From the NCBI GenBank assembly GCA_002329125.1, contig DCXX01000092.1, forward strand, positions 16,922 to 29,254: DNA of 12,333 nucleotides, in the 5' to 3' direction. Below are positions 8,372 to 12,333 of this stretch, piece after piece (position 1 is the first letter of the stretch; every line of letters begins with the position of its first letter). A program made the translations under genes and the position numbers. Under the pieces are notes generated by a model. The model saw only the letters and a list, made by a program, of their open reading frames with translations. It had not been told where the DNA came from and searched no databases. The DNA comes from Fidelibacterota bacterium UBA2125. GTDB lineage: Bacteria; Fidelibacterota; Marinisomatia; Marinisomatales; S15-B10.

Positions 8372-9110
8372 GTGAGGCTTTTCCCAATTTATTGATGAGA
8401 GTGATTCCAATAATGAACATACATATAGAAATAATTTGTGCACCGGATAGGCCTAAGAGATATTCGTTGTTAGTACGTATAAACTCGATCAAAAACCGTT
8501 CCGTTCCCACCAACATGAGGTAGAGTGAAAACCGTCTTCCATGGGGCCACGGCACTGTTCTTAATTTCCATAGGATAGCAAAGATGCCAATTCCCATGAC
8601 GGTTTCATAAACTTGAGTAGGATGAACAGGCACCAGTGTAGGCGGCGCACCTTTCGGAAACGTCATTCCCCACGGCAAATCAGTGACAACACCATAATCG
8701 TCTCCTACAAGAAAGCAACCGATTCTACCGATAGCATATCCCAGTATCAAAAGTGGAGAAACCATGTCTGCCCATGCCAGCCACGGTTCATTCTTTTTCT
8801 TTATGTAAAAAGTCACCGCCAGCATTCCCCCGGCAAGTCCTCCAAAAAATACAAGGCCAGACCCGCTGAAGATCATCCCCAAGGGATCGGCGGAAAAAGC
8901 ACGGAAATTCTCAGCCATATAGTAAATCTTTGAGCCGACAATCCCACCAATGGCAGCCCAGAAAACAGCATCTCCTGCCATTTCGGGATCTTTTCCAAGG
9001 CGCTTCAATTCCTTTGTGAGAAGGTAATAGTCGACCATGAAGGCTACCATGAGCATAAATCCATAGGACGGAATTTTGAGGGGGCCGATTTCAATGAGAT
9101 AAGGTATCAT
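8340..9110 (-). CDS. lgt: Prolipoprotein diacylglyceryl transferase
   Basis: Lgt is an inner-membrane enzyme that moves diacylglycerol from phosphatidylglycerol to the lipobox cysteine of prolipoproteins, the first step of lipoprotein maturation. From ATG 9110 the protein has 256 residues, normal for the family, with about seven hydrophobic segments. Recognisable blocks are the N-terminal PYLIEIGPLKIPSYGFML (3-20), FFGGLAGG (88-95), the signature GRIGCFLVGDDYG (128-140), VHPTQVYE (162-169) and GTERFLIEFIR (202-212). Arg129 and Arg205 align with the E. coli Arg143 and Arg239. The position of E. coli His103 is Phe89 here, and Asn146 and Glu151 appear as Cys132 and Asp137. ATG 9110 overlaps the zinc-ribbon stop as ATGA and gives the expected N-terminus; a TTG at 9137 would only add nine unusual residues. 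Lipoprotein substrates include the DUF4837-like protein of the same operon. Confidence 0.96.
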   Translation of the reverse strand: MIPYLIEIGPLKIPSYGFMLMVAFMVDYYLLTKELKRLGKDPEMAGDAVFWAAIGGIVGSKIYYMAENFRAFSADPLGMIFSGSGLVFFGGLAGGMLAVTFYIKKKNEPWLAWADMVSPLLILGYAIGRIGCFLVGDDYGVVTDLPWGMTFPKGAPPTLVPVHPTQVYETVMGIGIFAILWKLRTVPWPHGRRFSLYLMLVGTERFLIEFIRTNNEYLLGLSGAQIISICMFIIGITLINKLGKASHDDSAAGAET

Positions 9111-9970
9111 GTCAGTTTGTTTCCACAGTTTGAACAAAAATTTGTACTACCATCGATCTTCGCTCCGCAGTTGGGACAGAAATTTTTTCCCTCCTCGGTC
9201 ATAGATATTTTTTGTTTTTTTTCTGATTGCCAAAAAACCACACCGATAAGAACTACGACAATACCGAGAATCGCATACGGCTCGTAGGTGGGAAGACGAT
9301 ACCGATTCACAACTCCGGCCTGAGGAGTGTCAGTCTGTAAATTCTGAGGTGGCATCTTTTCCAGTATGTCCTGTAAGATGTCAACGGTCATTCTTCCTGT
9401 CCTGTTGTTGTAAGAGAAAGAGAACTTTTTCGGCGTGCCGGCCGGGAGGAGCTGTGAAATGTGTTTCCTCAAGTAAGAAAGACCATGGTCGTCACTGATG
9501 CTGTCAACTCCCGTTTCCGAGAATCTAAAATTTTCTCCGCCCAGCGGTTGCTGAATGGCTACATGGTATTCTTCCAACGGATGATTCAATTGAAAAATGT
9601 ATCCTCCTTCTCTTCGATTTCCTTCGCTAAATGGATTATAATAGAACTCAATCTGAAACTCCTGTTTAACCATTCTGGCATCAACCCACCGCTTTCCTGA
9701 TTCGCGAATCTCCGGTAACGGTGAAAGATTGGTGGTGGTATCACTATGACCAATACCCAGAGGCACATCCGCCCCGTCAGGCAAAGGAAGTTTTAACTGC
9801 AGCGGTAATCTCTCATTTGCAATCTCACCCGTCAGGATCACCAGCACGCCAGGCCGATCATACTCCGGCCAAATGGCAGCGATAAAACTGTTAAAGGGAC
9901 TCTCTTGGGTTTGTGATGCCGAAAGAAGTCCCGCGAGGAGAAGGAAAACCGTTCTAGAGCGCGTTTTCAC
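9107..9970 (-). CDS. Membrane protein with exported N-domain, one C-terminal transmembrane helix and a zinc ribbon
   Basis: I do not recognise a named family. The 287-residue protein begins with a signal peptide (hydrophobic 8-18). It has an exported domain of about 200 residues rich in beta strands, with a GENFRFSETG-type middle and a Pro/Gln-rich linker (about 206-228). One transmembrane helix follows (ILGIVVVLIGVVFW, 234-247), then a basic KKQK stretch and a double-CxxC zinc ribbon with Cys265, 268, 279 and 282. The basic residues after the helix and the reduced cysteine pairs put the ribbon in the cytoplasm. The GTG start at 9970 is forced: an in-frame stop lies five codons upstream and no other start precedes the hydrophobic core. 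There is no good ribosome site before it. Its stop overlaps the lgt start (ATGA). A signalling or assembly role across the inner membrane is possible but unproven. Confidence 0.8.
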   Translation of the reverse strand: MKTRSRTVFLLLAGLLSASQTQESPFNSFIAAIWPEYDRPGVLVILTGEIANERLPLQLKLPLPDGADVPLGIGHSDTTTNLSPLPEIRESGKRWVDARMVKQEFQIEFYYNPFSEGNRREGGYIFQLNHPLEEYHVAIQQPLGGENFRFSETGVDSISDDHGLSYLRKHISQLLPAGTPKKFSFSYNNRTGRMTVDILQDILEKMPPQNLQTDTPQAGVVNRYRLPTYEPYAILGIVVVLIGVVFWQSEKKQKISMTEEGKNFCPNCGAKIDGSTNFCSNCGNKLT

Positions 9971-10062
9971 ATCCGTTGGAGTTTAGGGTCACTATCACGG
10001 ATTATCAACGGAAAAGGCAAACAAGAGTTCCTCCACTTGGGGCATAGTCCAGTTGGGAGCAA
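9971..10062. other. 92-base gap between the CPBP and zinc-ribbon genes
   Basis: This is the longest non-coding stretch in the window and the natural place for an internal promoter of the coupled string to its left. Reading the minus strand I found no -35/-10 pair with good spacing, no terminator hairpin with a T tract and no small reading frame worth calling. Confidence 0.5.
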
Positions 10063-10788
10063 TTATGGTAATGTGACCGTCAAACCGAATAGGACGATAA
10101 AGTCATAAATCATGTGGGTGTATGCAACAATGCCGAAACCTCTCACAACATATAATGTGCCAAGCAAGGTTCCAGCGAAAAGACGGTATAGAAAGATCGA
10201 AACATCGAACGTATCACCGTAAGGACCGATGAAATGAAACCCGGAAAAAAGGGCGGCGCAAGTGATAACAGACATTACTAGCCGCCAATTCTTCTTCCAC
10301 ATGAATACAAGTTTAAAGAGTTGCGATACGGCTGTGACGGCTACGACGCGGAAAACAAATTCTTCATAAAGCCCGGCACCAATGGCGAGTACCACTTGCC
10401 GTATAAGGTCTTTCCCCGATGGAAACATTAGAAGTGCTGGTACATAACGCATGAGCAAATAGAGTATAAATCCCCAGAATATTCCCTCAGCCAGCATTAA
10501 GAGGAGATAGTCGCTCTTCACCACCGTGATATTCCAATCTTTTTTCTGAAGGAGGAAAACAGTCAGAAATATGACAATGAATGAAATGCTCAAAATATAG
10601 AATCCCCACTCGCCGAACAGGGCCAGAAACTGTCTCAGAAGTACATCGGCACCGTTTCGCAAGGTTACCATTTCATCCCGGCTCAGAAACAGTACCATCA
10701 CTTCATAAATGGCAAAGAAAGGCAGAACAAAAATGAAACTGTAATAGGGAGAGCGTGATAGGGACCAGTAAGAGAGACTATTATTCAT
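10063..10788 (-). CDS. CPBP-family intramembrane metalloprotease
   Basis: From ATG 10788 the protein has 241 residues and about six to eight hydrophobic segments. All three motifs of the CPBP (Abi, type II CAAX-protease-like) family are intact: EExxxR as Glu142-Glu143 to Arg147 in LYEEFVFR, FxxxH as Phe181 to His185 in FSGFH, and HxxxD as His225 to Asp229 in THMIYD. These residues form the metal site of glutamate intramembrane proteases such as Rce1. In bacteria, members have been linked to bacteriocin immunity and to processing of membrane proteins; the substrate here is unknown. A TTG at 10791 immediately precedes the ATG, but the ATG is preferred. No strong ribosome site is visible; the start lies at the foot of an inverted repeat shared with the lepA stop. 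It is 40 bases downstream of lepA and 92 bases upstream of the zinc-ribbon gene. Confidence 0.9.
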   Translation of the reverse strand: MNNSLSYWSLSRSPYYSFIFVLPFFAIYEVMVLFLSRDEMVTLRNGADVLLRQFLALFGEWGFYILSISFIVIFLTVFLLQKKDWNITVVKSDYLLLMLAEGIFWGFILYLLMRYVPALLMFPSGKDLIRQVVLAIGAGLYEEFVFRVVAVTAVSQLFKLVFMWKKNWRLVMSVITCAALFSGFHFIGPYGDTFDVSIFLYRLFAGTLLGTLYVVRGFGIVAYTHMIYDFIVLFGLTVTLP

Positions 10789-10792
10789 CAAT

Positions 10793-10838
10793 GGGAGAAG
10801 TGGGGTCTGGAATCAGAGATAATGACGTTCACTTCCCC
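10793..10838 (-). repeat. Inverted repeat spanning the lepA stop and the start of the CPBP gene
   Basis: The arms are gggagaagtg (10793-10802, one bulged A) and cacttcccc (10830-10838), giving nine pairs. Inside the loop a second small hairpin TCTG/CAGA (10806-10809 with 10814-10817, four-base loop) can form. No T tract follows on the transcribed strand, so a simple intrinsic terminator is unlikely. The structure would end about 5 bases before the CPBP start and could limit its translation or protect the lepA message end. Confidence 0.45.
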
Positions 10839-12333
10839 TGATCAACCTTGAACAGAGCAAGAAACGCCTCTTGAGGGACCTCCACTTTTCCGATTTGCTT
10901 CATCCGCTTTTTTCCCTCCTTCTGTTTGGCCCACAGCTTCCGTTTTCGAGTAATGTCACCTCCATAACACTTGGCAGTCACATTTTTCTTAAAAGGTCGT
11001 ACCGTCTCCCGGGCAATGATCTTTGAACCGATGGCCGCCTGAATTACCACTTCAAACATTTGTCTGGGTATAACCTCTTTCAAGCTTTTACACAACTCTC
11101 TCCCCTTGCTGTAAGCTGAATCTCGGTCAGTAATAATGGAAAGTGCATCCACGGCTTCGCCACTTATGAGAATATCCAATTTTTTCATAGGTCCCGGCCG
11201 GAAACCAATATGTTCATAATCGAAAGAAGCATATCCTCTGGAGACTGATTTCAATTTGTCGTAAAAATCAAAAACGATTTCCGAAAAGGGAAGTTCATAC
11301 TTCAGTTGAACGCGCTGCTCGGAGAAATAATGAGTATTCACAAATGTTCCCCTCTTATTCTGGCAAAGCTTCATAAGACCGCCCATATACTCAGATGGAG
11401 AAATGATCTCCGCCGCTACATACGGTTCATGGATTTCCTCTACTTCACCAGCCGGTGGAAGTTTTGTGGGATTGTCAATTTCGATTATATCACTATTGGT
11501 TTTGAGAATCTCATACCTCACACTGGGAACGGTAGTAATGAGATTGAGATCGAACTCCCGTTCCAGCCGCTCCCGAACGATATCCATATGAAGCATCCCC
11601 AGAAAACCGCACCGAAAGCCGTATCCCAGAGCCGTGGATGTTTCGGGTTCATAGGCCAGTGAAGCGTCATTGAGTTTGAGTTTTTCGATGGAATCTCGAA
11701 GTCGTTCATAATCGTCACTGACTATTGGGAAGAGCCCTGAAAAAATCATCGGTTTCATTTCTTTATAACCAGGTAGCACCTTATGAGCAGGATTCTCTTT
11801 GGTGGTGATGGTATCCCCCACCTGCAATTCCTTAATCTCTTTCAAGCCGGCAACAATGTAACCAACATCTCCCGTTTCCAACCTCTTAGCTGGAACCCGT
11901 TTAAGCACAAAATGACCCACCTCAGTGATCTCCCTTAGTTTTCCAGTGGACATGAACTGGGCAGTCATTCCGGGTTCAAGATTACCGTTAAATATGCGTA
12001 CATAGGGAATTGCACCTCGATAGGAATCAAAATTCGAATCAAAAATGAGGGCCCGCGGCGCATCTCCTTCGGGTTCGGCAGGCGGTGGGATCCTATCAAC
12101 AATAGCTGCAAAGAGATCATCTACACTTTCGCCAGTTTTGGCGCTGACATTGAGAATCTCACTTTGAGAACAACTGATCAGATCCATCAGCTGTTGGCTT
12201 ACTTCGTCAGGCCGCGATGTTGGGAGATCAATTTTGTTCAGAACAGGGATAAGTTCCAGATCGTTTTCCATGGCTAGATAAGCGTGACTAACCGTTTGTG
12301 CCTCCACACCCTGCGCCACGTCCACTAACAGAA
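10829..12333 (-). CDS. lepA: Elongation factor 4 (LepA), 5' end cut by the window edge
   Basis: LepA is a ribosome-associated translational GTPase related to EF-G, with roles in elongation quality and ribosome biogenesis. The frame is open through the right edge (codons for Leu-Leu precede the GTG at 12325), so about 95 N-terminal residues, including the G1-G3 motifs, lie outside. Numbering from the GTG codon at 12325, visible parts are the VAQGVEAQT segment just after G3, G4 as NKID (30-33), G5 as SAKTG (61-65), the beta-barrel domain II, EF-G-like domains III and V (GFRCGFLGMLHMDIVRERLE is typical LepA), and the LepA-specific C-terminal domain with CYGGDITRKRKLWAKQKEGK and a final VEVPQEAFLALFKVD. 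The stop is at 10831-10829. The GTG at 12325 is an internal valine codon, not a start. Downstream genes on the same strand begin 40 bases away, so read-through into the CPBP gene is possible. Confidence 0.98.
   Translation of the reverse strand, partial: LLVDVAQGVEAQTVSHAYLAMENDLELIPVLNKIDLPTSRPDEVSQQLMDLISCSQSEILNVSAKTGESVDDLFAAIVDRIPPPAEPEGDAPRALIFDSNFDSYRGAIPYVRIFNGNLEPGMTAQFMSTGKLREITEVGHFVLKRVPAKRLETGDVGYIVAGLKEIKELQVGDTITTKENPAHKVLPGYKEMKPMIFSGLFPIVSDDYERLRDSIEKLKLNDASLAYEPETSTALGYGFRCGFLGMLHMDIVRERLEREFDLNLITTVPSVRYEILKTNSDIIEIDNPTKLPPAGEVEEIHEPYVAAEIISPSEYMGGLMKLCQNKRGTFVNTHYFSEQRVQLKYELPFSEIVFDFYDKLKSVSRGYASFDYEHIGFRPGPMKKLDILISGEAVDALSIITDRDSAYSKGRELCKSLKEVIPRQMFEVVIQAAIGSKIIARETVRPFKKNVTAKCYGGDITRKRKLWAKQKEGKKRMKQIGKVEVPQEAFLALFKVDQGK

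Noticed and set aside
8372..8443. Upstream GTG start for the propeller gene inside lgt
   Set aside because: It would put 24 extra residues before the signal peptide and lengthen the overlap to over 100 bases.
8613..8933. Plus-strand 106-codon frame opposite lgt
   Set aside because: It is antisense to the conserved Lgt core; its basic composition is what antisense of a hydrophobic gene gives.
9111..9137. Upstream TTG start for lgt
   Set aside because: It would add nine residues not typical of Lgt; the ATG overlapping the previous stop gives the expected N-terminus.
9971..10062. Possible promoter (TTGCCT with a 17-base spacer to TGATAG on the minus strand)
   Set aside because: The -10 match is too poor to call.
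11306..11662. Plus-strand 118-codon frame opposite lepA
   Set aside because: It is antisense to conserved LepA domains, with no family resemblance.
12323..12325. GTG as a start for lepA
   Set aside because: The frame continues upstream with Leu-Leu, and the GTP-binding motifs G1-G3 are missing, so this is an internal valine codon of a cut gene.

Overview
The window is a single-direction block: every gene I can support lies on the minus strand, so transcription runs from the right edge to the left. Nine genes are visible, and the two at the edges are cut. In order they are lepA (5' end cut), a CPBP membrane protease, a signal-peptide/transmembrane/zinc-ribbon protein, lgt, an NHL-type beta-propeller protein, a large cysteine-free outer-membrane-type protein with SprA-like modules, a compact Omp85/BamA-family barrel, rnr (RNase R) and a DUF4837-like lipoprotein (3' end cut). 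I see no tRNA, rRNA, mobile element, CRISPR array or convincing terminator.

Organism: the envelope is clearly Gram-negative, with an Omp85 barrel, a lipobox lipoprotein and signal peptides. The DUF4837-like lipoprotein, the SprA-like modules and the Lgt active-site variant point to the Bacteroidota/FCB side of the bacterial tree. A lineage such as Marinimicrobia (SAR406), Ignavibacteriota or Calditrichota seems more likely than a classical Bacteroides. This is inference from protein style, not from a marker-gene search.

Layout: lepA and the CPBP gene are separated by a short gap with an inverted repeat. A 92-base gap follows, the largest in the window. From the zinc-ribbon gene to the left edge, all six successive gene junctions overlap, by 4, about 32, 11, 14, 4 and 1 bases. 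That is a seven-gene translationally coupled string. It joins lipoprotein maturation (Lgt), three exported or outer-membrane proteins of unknown role, an exoribonuclease and a lipoprotein that would itself be an Lgt substrate.

The most interesting part is the trio at about 2727-8371: propeller, SprA-like outer-membrane protein and compact Omp85. All three appear exported, free of cysteine and overlapping. They are a candidate outer-membrane assembly or export unit. The substrate and function cannot be read from the sequence.
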